Of a DNA stretch of 29,205 nt, positions 18,136 through 24,360 are shown in pieces; positions within the stretch are counted from its first letter, which is position 1; every line of letters begins with the position of its first letter. This DNA comes from Elusimicrobiota bacterium (lineage in GTDB: Bacteria; Elusimicrobiota; Elusimicrobia; FEN-1173), in NCBI GenBank assembly GCA_016714745.1, contig JADKCG010000037.1, positions 1-29,205 of the forward strand. Direction: 5' to 3'. A model generated the notes under the pieces. That model saw only the letters and a list, made by a program, of their open reading frames with translations, did no database searches and was not told the origin of the DNA. A program made the translations under genes and the position numbers.

Positions 18136-18141
18136 TAGAAT
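18136..18141 (+). promoter_or_regulatory. -10 box before proB
   Basis: TAGAAT (18136-18141) stands 8 nt before the GTG start of proB. No strong -35 is present at the normal distance, and there is no Shine-Dalgarno site. The 92 bases between 18058 and 18149 serve two divergent genes. Confidence 0.4.
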
Positions 18142-18149
18142 TCATCCTT

Positions 18150-19244
18150 GTGAAACGCATCGTCATAAAAGTTGGCACCGCCATCCTCAGCCGCCCCGAA
18201 GGCGGCCTGAACCTGCCGCGGATCAAAGCCCTGGCCCAAGAACTCGCCACCCTCGGGTCAAAAGGCTACGCCCCCATCCTCGTCACCTCCGGCGCGATCG
18301 GCGCGGGGATGGACGCTTTCGGCTGGAAAATCCGCCCCACGGTCTTAAAAGACAAACAAGCCGCCGCCGCGGTGGGCCAAGTGGCGCTCATGGAAGCCTA
18401 CAAGGGGGCCTTCGCCCCTTTGGGTGTCACCATCGCGCAAATCCTCTTGACGCGAGAAGATCTCGACGACCGAGAGAGATATCTCAACATTCGAAATACC
18501 CTGACCGCGCTTCTCGACCGGAACGTGATTCCCATCATTAACGAAAACGACACCGTGGCCACCCAAGAAATAAAATTCGGCGACAACGATACGCTGTCCG
18601 CGCTCGTGGCCGCCAAGATGGACGCGGCGCACCTGTTTATATTAACCGACGTGGACGGACTGTTGACCAGCACCGGCGCCGACGGCCGGCTTTTGCCAGA
18701 AGTGTTCCAAGTGACGCCCGACATCGAAGCCCTGGTTCAGGCGGGGACAGGCTCGACGAAAAGCGTCGGCGGCATGGCCAGCAAATTGTCCGCCGCCCGC
18801 CTGGCCATGGCCTCCGGGGTCGAAGTGTGGATTGCCTCCGGCCGAACCCCCGGCATCGTCAAGGATATTTTGAACGGAAAAGGCATCGGCACCCGTTTCG
18901 TCCCCAGCGCCGAAGCTCTTTCCGCGCGAAAACGCTGGATCGCCTTCGGACGGAAAGTGAGAGGGGCCTTGTACGTCGACGAAGGCGCTGTACGGGCGCT
19001 GACCGAAAACAAGCGAAGTTTGCTTCCCTCCGGAATCCAAAAGGTGGAAGGCCCCTTCAACGCCGGAGACACCGTGAAGATCCTCTCCCTCGACGGCAGA
19101 GAACTCGCCCGAGGCCTCACCGTTTTCAGCTCCACCGATCTAAAAACCATCCAGGGCCGCCGTTCCACGGAATTAGAATCTTTGCTTTTGGGCCACCCCG
19201 CCCCCGCCGAAGTCATCCACCGCAACAATCTCGTCCTCTTATAA
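18150..19244 (+). CDS. proB: Glutamate 5-kinase
   Basis: This enzyme phosphorylates glutamate in the first step of proline synthesis and acts in the cytoplasm. It has 364 residues. The kinase domain shows VIKVGTAILS, ILVTSGAIGAGM, NIRNTLTALLDRNVIPIIN, the ENDTV/FGDNDTLSALVA substrate segment and TDVDGLLT. The second domain (about 275-364) is a PUA domain with GALYVDEGAVRAL and the end GLTVFSSTDLKTIQG. The length matches the E. coli-type enzyme with PUA. The start is a GTG placed 8 nt after a -10-like box. No proA is present next to it, so the pathway partner must be elsewhere. Confidence 0.95.
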   Translation: MKRIVIKVGTAILSRPEGGLNLPRIKALAQELATLGSKGYAPILVTSGAIGAGMDAFGWKIRPTVLKDKQAAAAVGQVALMEAYKGAFAPLGVTIAQILLTREDLDDRERYLNIRNTLTALLDRNVIPIINENDTVATQEIKFGDNDTLSALVAAKMDAAHLFILTDVDGLLTSTGADGRLLPEVFQVTPDIEALVQAGTGSTKSVGGMASKLSAARLAMASGVEVWIASGRTPGIVKDILNGKGIGTRFVPSAEALSARKRWIAFGRKVRGALYVDEGAVRALTENKRSLLPSGIQKVEGPFNAGDTVKILSLDGRELARGLTVFSSTDLKTIQGRRSTELESLLLGHPAPAEVIHRNNLVLL

Positions 19245-19344
19245 AATGACCTTTTCATAACCCAGACGAGCTCGCATCAAAGAGGGGAAAAACCCGCCGC
19301 CCGCGTCTTTCGGTTCCCGACACTTTTTTCCGTCCTCCATCGTC

Positions 19345-19350
19345 TATAAT
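19345..19350 (+). promoter_or_regulatory. -10 box before the ECF sigma gene
   Basis: A perfect TATAAT (19345-19350) lies 9 nt before the ATG at 19360. The -35 is not obvious: only a TTTTTT-rich stretch occurs at the expected place. The predicted leader is about 2-4 nt and no Shine-Dalgarno site is visible. Confidence 0.5.
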
Positions 19351-19359
19351 GATAGACCC

Positions 19360-19947
19360 ATGAACGCCCCAACGAACGACCAAGAGATCATCCAACGTAT
19401 CCTCGACGGGCACGCCGAGGACTACGCCGAATTGATCCACCGCCACCAAGACCACATCTATGGGCTTTGTCTCTCGCTCATGAAAAACCCCACTGACGCT
19501 GAAGACGCCGCCCAAGAAATTTTTCTTAAAGCGTACCGACGGCTCCGGGATTTCCGCTTCGAATCATCGTTCAGCACCTGGCTTTACCGCGTGGCCTATT
19601 ACCATTCCCTCGACTTATTAAAAGCCCGTTCAAGACGTCCCGCCGAATCCTTAGATGCCCTCACGGAGGCCCGCGGGGAATTCGCCGCGGAAACAGCAGA
19701 GATCGCCGAACCCACCGAGCAAACGGACTTGGCGCGCCAAACGCTGGAGAGCCTGGCGCCGGCAGAACGGCTGATCTTGACCCTCCGCGAAATCCAAGGC
19801 CTGACTTACGAGGAATTATCGGAAACCCTCGCGCTGTCTCTCGACGCTGTCAAATCCCGATTAAGGAGAGCCCGGGAGTCTCTGCGCCTTCAGGCGAGAC
19901 ACTTTTCGGCGTCCCCTGTCGTCCAATCCGGTGGAGACCCAAAATGA
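19360..19947 (+). CDS. ECF-type RNA polymerase sigma factor
   Basis: This 195-residue factor belongs to the sigma-E-like group that directs RNA polymerase to envelope-stress promoters. Region 2 is visible as LCLSLMKNPTDAEDAAQE and FSTWLYRVAYYHSLDLLK (about 40-90), and region 4 as LTLREIQGLTYEELSETL followed by VKSRLRRARESL (about 137-178). An acidic linker lies between them. The last codons overlap the next gene by ATGA, a sign of coupled translation with its anti-sigma factor. The following genes (anti-sigma, CpxP-like, TRL-like lipoprotein) suggest that the regulon includes envelope functions. I do not assign it as rpoE because the exact group cannot be told. Confidence 0.93.
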   Translation: MNAPTNDQEIIQRILDGHAEDYAELIHRHQDHIYGLCLSLMKNPTDAEDAAQEIFLKAYRRLRDFRFESSFSTWLYRVAYYHSLDLLKARSRRPAESLDALTEARGEFAAETAEIAEPTEQTDLARQTLESLAPAERLILTLREIQGLTYEELSETLALSLDAVKSRLRRARESLRLQARHFSASPVVQSGGDPK

Positions 19948-20255
19948 ACGACGACCTGCCCATCCAGCAACTCTTTCAACCCTTCCGGGAAATAAAAGCC
20001 CCCGAAGGGTTCGCCGACAAAGTCATGGCAAACATCCTTTCTGAAGCCCCCCCCGTCCAACGATCCTCCCGGTCTTGGGGCCGCTGGGTCTGGACAGGAG
20101 GGCTGGCGCTGGCGGCATCGCTATTTCTCATGGTCTCCTTTTTGAAGGCTCCCCCTCCGGTCTCAAAAATGGACCTTTCCCTTTACTTGGCGGACACGAA
20201 CACGGTGGAAGAAGAAATCGATCTCGGCACTGAAATCGAAAGTTATTTTCTATAA
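19944..20255 (+). CDS. Putative membrane-bound anti-sigma factor
   Basis: The 103-residue protein has a short cytoplasmic head (1-45; PEGFADKVMANIL is typical of anti-sigma heads), one membrane helix (about 47-67) and a short acidic outer part ending EEIDLGTEIESYFL. It has no HxxxCxxC zinc anti-sigma motif. It is called from its position, overlapping the sigma gene by 4 nt, and from its topology. The outer part of only about 35 residues is too short for a usual sensor domain, so the signal may come through a partner such as the CpxP-like protein made by the next gene. Confidence 0.65.
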   Translation: MNDDLPIQQLFQPFREIKAPEGFADKVMANILSEAPPVQRSSRSWGRWVWTGGLALAASLFLMVSFLKAPPPVSKMDLSLYLADTNTVEEEIDLGTEIESYFL

Positions 20256-20271
20256 ATTAAGGAGGCTCGTT

Positions 20272-20823
20272 ATGATCAAGAAATTCGGAAGTGTGATGCT
20301 CACGATGATGGTGATGGGAAGCCTGGCCGCGGCCGAAAAATACGGATATGGGTCGCCCCGCGACGAAGAGGGGATGCGCGATCGCATGAAATCAGAACTT
20401 AACCTCAGCAAAGAACAACAGAAAAAACTAGAAACGCATCGCATCGATCAGCGAGCGGAAATGGAAAAACTCATGCTCGATGTCAGAGAAAAGCGAGAAG
20501 AATTAAAAGCCGCGCTCGAAAACACAGAAATGGATAAACGGGCGGTCGGACGAATCAACGAACAGTTAAAAAACGCCCAAAATGAGATGGCGGACAAACG
20601 ATTGGAAGGAATCCTCTACGTCCGCGAAGTTCTCACCCCCGACCAATTCAAAAAGTTCCTCGCGCTCCGCCCCGAGCATTCAAAAGGGAATGGTAAGGGA
20701 TACGGCCCTAAAGATCACCCCAAAAATAAAAAAGACAAATCCCGTTCACCTTCCAATAATAAATACAGCGACTCAGACGAGCCCACGGACGAAGACCCCC
20801 TGGAGACGACGAAAGAGCGTTGA
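20272..20823 (+). CDS. CpxP/Spy-like periplasmic protein
   Basis: A signal peptide (about 1-21, ending SLAAA) is followed by a helical, highly charged domain. Two LTxxQ-like motifs typical of the CpxP/Spy group are present: LNLSKEQQKKL (about 43-53) and LTPDQFKKFLAL (about 122-133). Such proteins sense or chaperone misfolded envelope proteins or metals. The tail from about 137 onward is rich in K, N, S, D and E and of low complexity, unlike short CpxP proteins. The start has AGGAGG 7 nt upstream, and the gene follows the anti-sigma gene after 16 nt, so they are probably co-transcribed. Confidence 0.75.
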   Translation: MIKKFGSVMLTMMVMGSLAAAEKYGYGSPRDEEGMRDRMKSELNLSKEQQKKLETHRIDQRAEMEKLMLDVREKREELKAALENTEMDKRAVGRINEQLKNAQNEMADKRLEGILYVREVLTPDQFKKFLALRPEHSKGNGKGYGPKDHPKNKKDKSRSPSNNKYSDSDEPTDEDPLETTKER

Positions 20824-20877
20824 TTGCCTCGCTGGAAATTACTACCATGGTTCGACATCACTTAGGAGGGACGATTC

Positions 20878-21201
20878 ATGCATAAGAAATCTCGTGTTGT
20901 TTCCGCGGGTCTGTTAAGTTCCATCTTGTTTCTCACTGGGTGTGCCATGGTCCAGTCTCCGGTTAACGGATTCTTTTACACTGAGGTCAAGGCCCCCATG
21001 GGAGTGACATCCAATGGCCCTTCGTCGAAAGTCGGACGCGCCATGTCGTCTTCTGTTCTGGGGTTAATCGCCACGGGAGACTCCAGCATTGAAGCGGCGG
21101 CTAAAAATGGAAAAATCACCAAGATTCACCACGTGGATTACGAGGCAAAAAACATTCTCGGTATCTACTCCACTTTCACCACCGTCGTCTACGGCGAATA
21201 A
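20878..21201 (+). CDS. TRL-like family lipoprotein
   Basis: The 107-residue protein starts with a lipoprotein signal (basic MHKKSR, hydrophobic run, lipobox LTGC with Cys22). The mature part fits the TRL-like family of small lipoproteins: PVNGFFYTEVKAPMGVTS, GRAMSSSVLGLIATGDSS, IEAAAKNGKITKIHHVDY and a closing YSTFTTVVYGE. The function of this family is not established. It has AGGAGG 9 nt before the ATG and is followed by a strong hairpin, so it is the likely last gene of the sigma operon. Confidence 0.8.
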   Translation: MHKKSRVVSAGLLSSILFLTGCAMVQSPVNGFFYTEVKAPMGVTSNGPSSKVGRAMSSSVLGLIATGDSSIEAAAKNGKITKIHHVDYEAKNILGIYSTFTTVVYGE

Positions 21202-21217
21202 TAATCGACATTAACGC

Positions 21218-21255
21218 ACACGGGGTGGATCGGCCAATGCCGATCCACCCCGTGT
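21218..21255 (+). terminator. Strong hairpin ending the sigma operon
   Basis: A perfect 17-bp stem (ACACGGGGTGGATCGGC and its complement) with a four-base loop CAAT lies 17 bases after the TRL-like stop. The T tract is poor (TATTCTT), but the stem is very strong. It may be a bidirectional terminator. Confidence 0.8.
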
Positions 21256-21276
21256 TATTCTTCGCTTAAAATGCGC

Positions 21277-21381
21277 TTTAGATAAGGCCTGCATTATTGT
21301 AGTTGCCCCATTGTTGGGGCTCTTTTGACTCGGTTCAAATACAAATCGGCCGATAAATCGGGCAACGACTCCTTATCTAAA
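21277..21381. repeat. 105-bp element bounded by 11-bp inverted repeats
   Basis: TTTAGATAAGG (21277-21287) and CCTTATCTAAA (21371-21381) are perfect inverted arms. Inside them GTTGCCC (21302-21308) and GGGCAAC (21360-21366) form a second nested pair, so the whole segment can fold as one structured RNA or DNA element. It also contains a terminator hairpin. No open frame is present. A structured small RNA, a 3' regulatory element or a miniature mobile element are all possible. Confidence 0.5.
21305..21326 (+). terminator. Intrinsic terminator, copy 2 of the related pair
   Basis: GCCCCA (21305-21310), loop TTGT, TGGGGC (21315-21320), then TCTTTT. It could be a second stop for transcripts from the sigma operon or the end of a small RNA starting after 21256. 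The block GTTGCCCCATTG is shared with 9510-9521. Confidence 0.55.
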
Positions 21382-21403
21382 CCTCATTGAGGTTAACCCG
21401 ATC

Positions 21404-21799
21404 TCACCAAGAATCCACTCCCGTCCCCAACGCCTTAATTTTATCCATTAAAACTCGGTTGGTGACCGGCTTCACCAAAACGCCGTCGGCCCCAGCCGCC
21501 CGGGCCTGATCCTTCTGAGCGGGATTGCCATCCCCCGTCACCAAAAGAACAGAAACCTTTGCGAGCGCCGGATCGGCCCGCACCGCCTGAAGAAAAGCCA
21601 ACCCATTCATCTCTGGCATGGTCCAGTCCACCAACACCACGTCCACCGGAAGACTTTGTCGCAAAAGGGCCAACCCCACCACGCCGTTCTCCGCTTCCAA
21701 CACCTCATACCCATTTCGCCCCAAATACATCCCAAACAATTGGCGAACCACTTCTTCGTCATCAATGATCAGCGCCCGCAAAACCTTTTCCATCGTCAT
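21404..21799 (-). CDS. Single-domain CheY-like response regulator
   Basis: The 131-residue protein is a lone receiver domain: acidic pair 13-14 (IIDDEE), phosphoacceptor Asp58 (VLVDWTMPEMNG), Thr88 (LLVTGD) and Lys110 (VLVKPV). It has no output domain, so it must work by binding a partner. The ATG at 21799 overlaps the prfC stop as ATGA, and GGGGGG lies just upstream, so its translation is coupled to release factor 3. The alternative ATG at 21793 is two codons in. Co-expression of a CheY-like protein with prfC is unusual in my knowledge. Confidence 0.9.
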   Translation of the reverse strand: MTMEKVLRALIIDDEEVVRQLFGMYLGRNGYEVLEAENGVVGLALLRQSLPVDVVLVDWTMPEMNGLAFLQAVRADPALAKVSVLLVTGDGNPAQKDQARAAGADGVLVKPVTNRVLMDKIKALGTGVDSW

Positions 21800-23439
21800 T
21801 TCCCCCCTGGGTATTCGGCCGCCCTGGCCGCACCGATTTTTCCTTCCGACGTCGACGCTCCCAGCGGCCCCACCGCCCATGCTTTATGGGGCAAATCGCG
21901 TAGCGCCATGCCGGGGTTGCGCTCCAGGAAATAGGTCAATGACCACTCATCCCGAAAGAGAAGCACCGAACTCCCCTCCGCGTCGGAGGCGGGCAGAACC
22001 CCCGCATGGAGGATCATCTCCCCCGATAAAGGGCCCTCCAGCCAACGGACCATTTTCCAAGGAGCCCCCTCGATCTGGGATAACGCCCCGTACTCCGACT
22101 CCAGCCGGAATTGGACCACCTCAAATTGAAGAGGCCCCACCGCCGCCAAGAGGAGGGTCCCATTATTCAAAGTGAAGGATTGAACGATCCCTTCCAAAAG
22201 CAGTTGCTCCAGCCCTTTGCGGAAGGGTTTGTATTTGGCGGGGCTGGGATTATGGATGAACGCAAAACATTCCGGAGGGAACCGCGGGATCTCGTCGTAA
22301 ACGATGCGCGGGTCATCCCCCAACGTGTCCCCGATCATGAACTCCGGATGACCCACCAAACCAACGATGTCCCCCGCGTGGGCTTCTTCCACCACTTCCC
22401 GATCTCGACCGAAGAGTTTGTGCGAATTGGAAAGTTTGACTCGTTTGCCCGTCCCTGAATGGAATGCCGACATGTCTCGGACAAACCGCCCAGAACAGAC
22501 CCGCATAAAGGCCACCCGATCCCGGTGACGCGGATCCATATTCCCCTGAATCTTAAAAACAAACCCAGAAAACGCAGGGTCGTCGGGCGAAACCGGCCCC
22601 TGGGACGTTCGTCGAGCCACCGGCGCAGGAGAGTGCGCCAAAAAACCGTCCAACAGGAGCTGAACACCAAAATTGTTGGAAGCACTGCCAAAGAAGACGG
22701 GGGTCATGTCGCCGGCCAGGACAGCGGACGGGTCGAAGGGCGGAACAATCGCGTCGAGGAGCGACGTCTCTTCAATAAATCTCAAGTAACTCATGGGGTC
22801 CAAACAATGGGAGATAAACGGATCCGCGGGATCGTGCACCGCTTCGGAGGCTCGGTACGAACCGCCGGGGGTCCGCTCGAAAAGGTGAACGTGGCGCATG
22901 ATTCTATCATAGACCCCGCGAAAATCGGGCCCGGTGCCCAACGGCCAATTCATGGGAAAGGGGCGGAGATGAAGGGTTTTCTCTAATTCGTCAACCAACT
23001 CCAGAGGTTCTTTCGTCGGGCGGTCCAGCTTGTTCATGAAGGTATAGATTGGCACGCGCCGTTGACGGCACACCTCGAAAAGTTTACGCGTTTGACTCTC
23101 GATGCCTTTGGCGGCGTCAATAACCATCACCACCGCGTCGACCGCGGTCAACACCCGGTACGTATCTTCAGAAAAATCCCGGTGACCGGGGGTATCCAGC
23201 AAGTTCACGCGATACCCATCATAATCAAACTGAAGAACAGTGGAACTAACGGAGATCCCACGTTTTTTCTCCAGTTCCATCCAATCCGAAGCGGTGGCCG
23301 ACTGATCCCGCCGGGCCGTGACCGCCCCCGCCAAACGCAGAGCCCCGCCGTAAAGCAAGAGCTTCTCCGTCAAGGTGGTTTTCCCCGCGTCCGGATGAGA
23401 AATAATGGCAAACGTTCGACGTCGCGAAATGTCGTTCAT
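21796..23439 (-). CDS. prfC: Peptide chain release factor 3
   Basis: RF3 is a translational GTPase that recycles RF1/RF2 after termination. The 547-residue protein starts MNDISRRRTFAIISHPDAG with G1 HPDAGKTT, followed by the switch-1 segment RGISVSSTVLQFDY, G3 DTPGHRDF and G4 NKLDRP. The C-terminal domains carry FVFKIQGNMDPRHRDRVAF and GPLQFEVVQFRLESEYG, which mark RF3 rather than EF-G. The open frame continues 73 codons further upstream to 23658, but that part spans a hairpin repeat and lacks family similarity, so I chose the ATG at 23439, which has AAAGGA 4 nt before it. The frame is intact. It shares an ATGA overlap with the receiver gene behind it. Confidence 0.95.
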   Translation of the reverse strand: MNDISRRRTFAIISHPDAGKTTLTEKLLLYGGALRLAGAVTARRDQSATASDWMELEKKRGISVSSTVLQFDYDGYRVNLLDTPGHRDFSEDTYRVLTAVDAVVMVIDAAKGIESQTRKLFEVCRQRRVPIYTFMNKLDRPTKEPLELVDELEKTLHLRPFPMNWPLGTGPDFRGVYDRIMRHVHLFERTPGGSYRASEAVHDPADPFISHCLDPMSYLRFIEETSLLDAIVPPFDPSAVLAGDMTPVFFGSASNNFGVQLLLDGFLAHSPAPVARRTSQGPVSPDDPAFSGFVFKIQGNMDPRHRDRVAFMRVCSGRFVRDMSAFHSGTGKRVKLSNSHKLFGRDREVVEEAHAGDIVGLVGHPEFMIGDTLGDDPRIVYDEIPRFPPECFAFIHNPSPAKYKPFRKGLEQLLLEGIVQSFTLNNGTLLLAAVGPLQFEVVQFRLESEYGALSQIEGAPWKMVRWLEGPLSGEMILHAGVLPASDAEGSSVLLFRDEWSLTYFLERNPGMALRDLPHKAWAVGPLGASTSEGKIGAARAAEYPGGK

Positions 23440-23503
23440 ATAATCCTTTGGCGAATATAGCACATGGTTACTGGCAAAACTACCGACCGACTCGAGCCAA
23501 AAT

Positions 23504-23533
23504 CCTCCGATAAGGACTATTTTAGGTCGGAGG
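23504..23533. repeat. Hairpin repeat upstream of prfC
   Basis: CCTCCGA (23504-23510) and TCGGAGG (23527-23533) are inverted arms around a 16-nt loop. The surrounding sequence (about 23465-23600) is GC-rich, non-coding, and gives the spurious N-terminal extension of the prfC frame. It looks like a dispersed palindromic element, but no second copy is in the window. Confidence 0.45.
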
Positions 23534-23684
23534 GGTTTCACCAGCTTGGCGAAATCGAGATTTTGTTGCGCGGCCGGAAGCCCATGCCACGTTCTTACAG
23601 GAGCTTTTGGGCTCGAATCGATTACCACTGAGGAACGCTTTTCCCGCGCGCCTTTCATGCCGTTAATTTATCGCAAACTTGAAA

Positions 23685-23824
23685 CACTGGGGAACATCAT
23701 TTTATCTAATTCTCTTTTAAAACGTTTTTAATGAAATTTATTGCTTTAAAATATATATTTTATTTTTAATATATGCTTAATTAATCATTAATATTCTTTT
23801 TTGAATGTTTAATAACACATATTT
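23685..23824. other. AT-rich island
   Basis: This stretch is composed of long A/T runs (for example TTTAAAATATATATTTTATT), in sharp contrast to its GC-rich neighbours. No gene is visible. It may carry the promoter of the HTH remnant at 23825, or mark the border of transferred DNA. Confidence 0.6.
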
Positions 23825-23941
23825 ATGATTGATTTGTCGAATTCTTCATGCCGTGATTGGAATCGAATTCTTACCCGGTTGACTCATACGGAACTGGCGC
23901 AACGGGCTAAAATTCAAGAGTCCCACATGGGGGGGAAATGA
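23825..23941 (+). CDS. Small ORF resembling a truncated XRE-type HTH
   Basis: This 38-codon frame reads MIDLSNSSCRDWNRILTRLT and then HTELAQRAKIQESHMGGK. The segment LTHTELAQRAKIQESH resembles the first two helices of an XRE/Cro helix-turn-helix (pattern LTQxELAxRAGISQSxIS), where the recognition helix would normally continue. It stops at a TGA that overlaps the next start as ATGA. It may be a leader peptide, a remnant of a repressor, or a frame-shifted regulator that once extended further. It is too short for the usual domain. Confidence 0.4.
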   Translation: MIDLSNSSCRDWNRILTRLTHTELAQRAKIQESHMGGK

Positions 23942-24360
23942 AAAACCGAATCGAAGAAATCATCGCCTATTATGAAAATCTTTCCCTGGCGAACCTGGAA
24001 ACCCTGGGAAACATTTACGCTCCCCAACTCCATTTCAAAGACCCCTTTATCGAAATTTTTGATCTCCCTGGGCTGAAACGATATTACACGAACCTGTGGA
24101 CGAGAGGCCGAAATCCCCGGTTTAAAATAACGGCTTCAGTGGGGAACGAACATCGATGTGCTCTGATTTGGGTTTTCCGGTACGAACGGTTTCATATGAA
24201 TTGGGAAATCCGAGGATGCTTTTGGGTGGAACTGAATTCCCACGGGCTCATCGTAAAACATGAGGATTTTTGGGATGTGTCCTCCCAAATCTATGAAAGG
24301 TTGCCCGTGATCGGATTATTTTTTAGAGCGATAAAATGGGGTATATCGACGCTAATGTGA
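23938..24360 (+). CDS. NTF2/SnoaL-like domain protein
   Basis: The 140-residue protein fits the cone-shaped NTF2-like fold. The opening helix RIEEIIAYYENLSLANLETL is followed by YAPQLHFKDPFIEI, the typical early SnoaL-like segment, and a beta-rich end (ALIWVFRYERF, WEIRGCFWVELN, VKHEDFWD). Members are small-molecule binding proteins or enzymes with varied roles, so the function is open. The C-terminal segment LPVIGLFFRAIKWGIS is hydrophobic. The ATG has a six-G run just upstream and overlaps the stop of the HTH remnant. The gene ends tail-to-tail with the RND gene, overlapping it by 9 bases. Its lower GC content and the AT-rich island before it hint at transfer. Confidence 0.75.
   Translation: MKNRIEEIIAYYENLSLANLETLGNIYAPQLHFKDPFIEIFDLPGLKRYYTNLWTRGRNPRFKITASVGNEHRCALIWVFRYERFHMNWEIRGCFWVELNSHGLIVKHEDFWDVSSQIYERLPVIGLFFRAIKWGISTLM

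Noticed and set aside
21328..21346. CGGTTCAAATAC, similar to a tRNA T-loop
   Set aside because: The flanking bases do not form the T stem, and no acceptor or anticodon arms are present.
23440..23658. 73-codon N-terminal extension of prfC
   Set aside because: RF3 proteins begin near MNDISRRRTFAIISH, a good binding site precedes 23439, and the extension covers a hairpin repeat.
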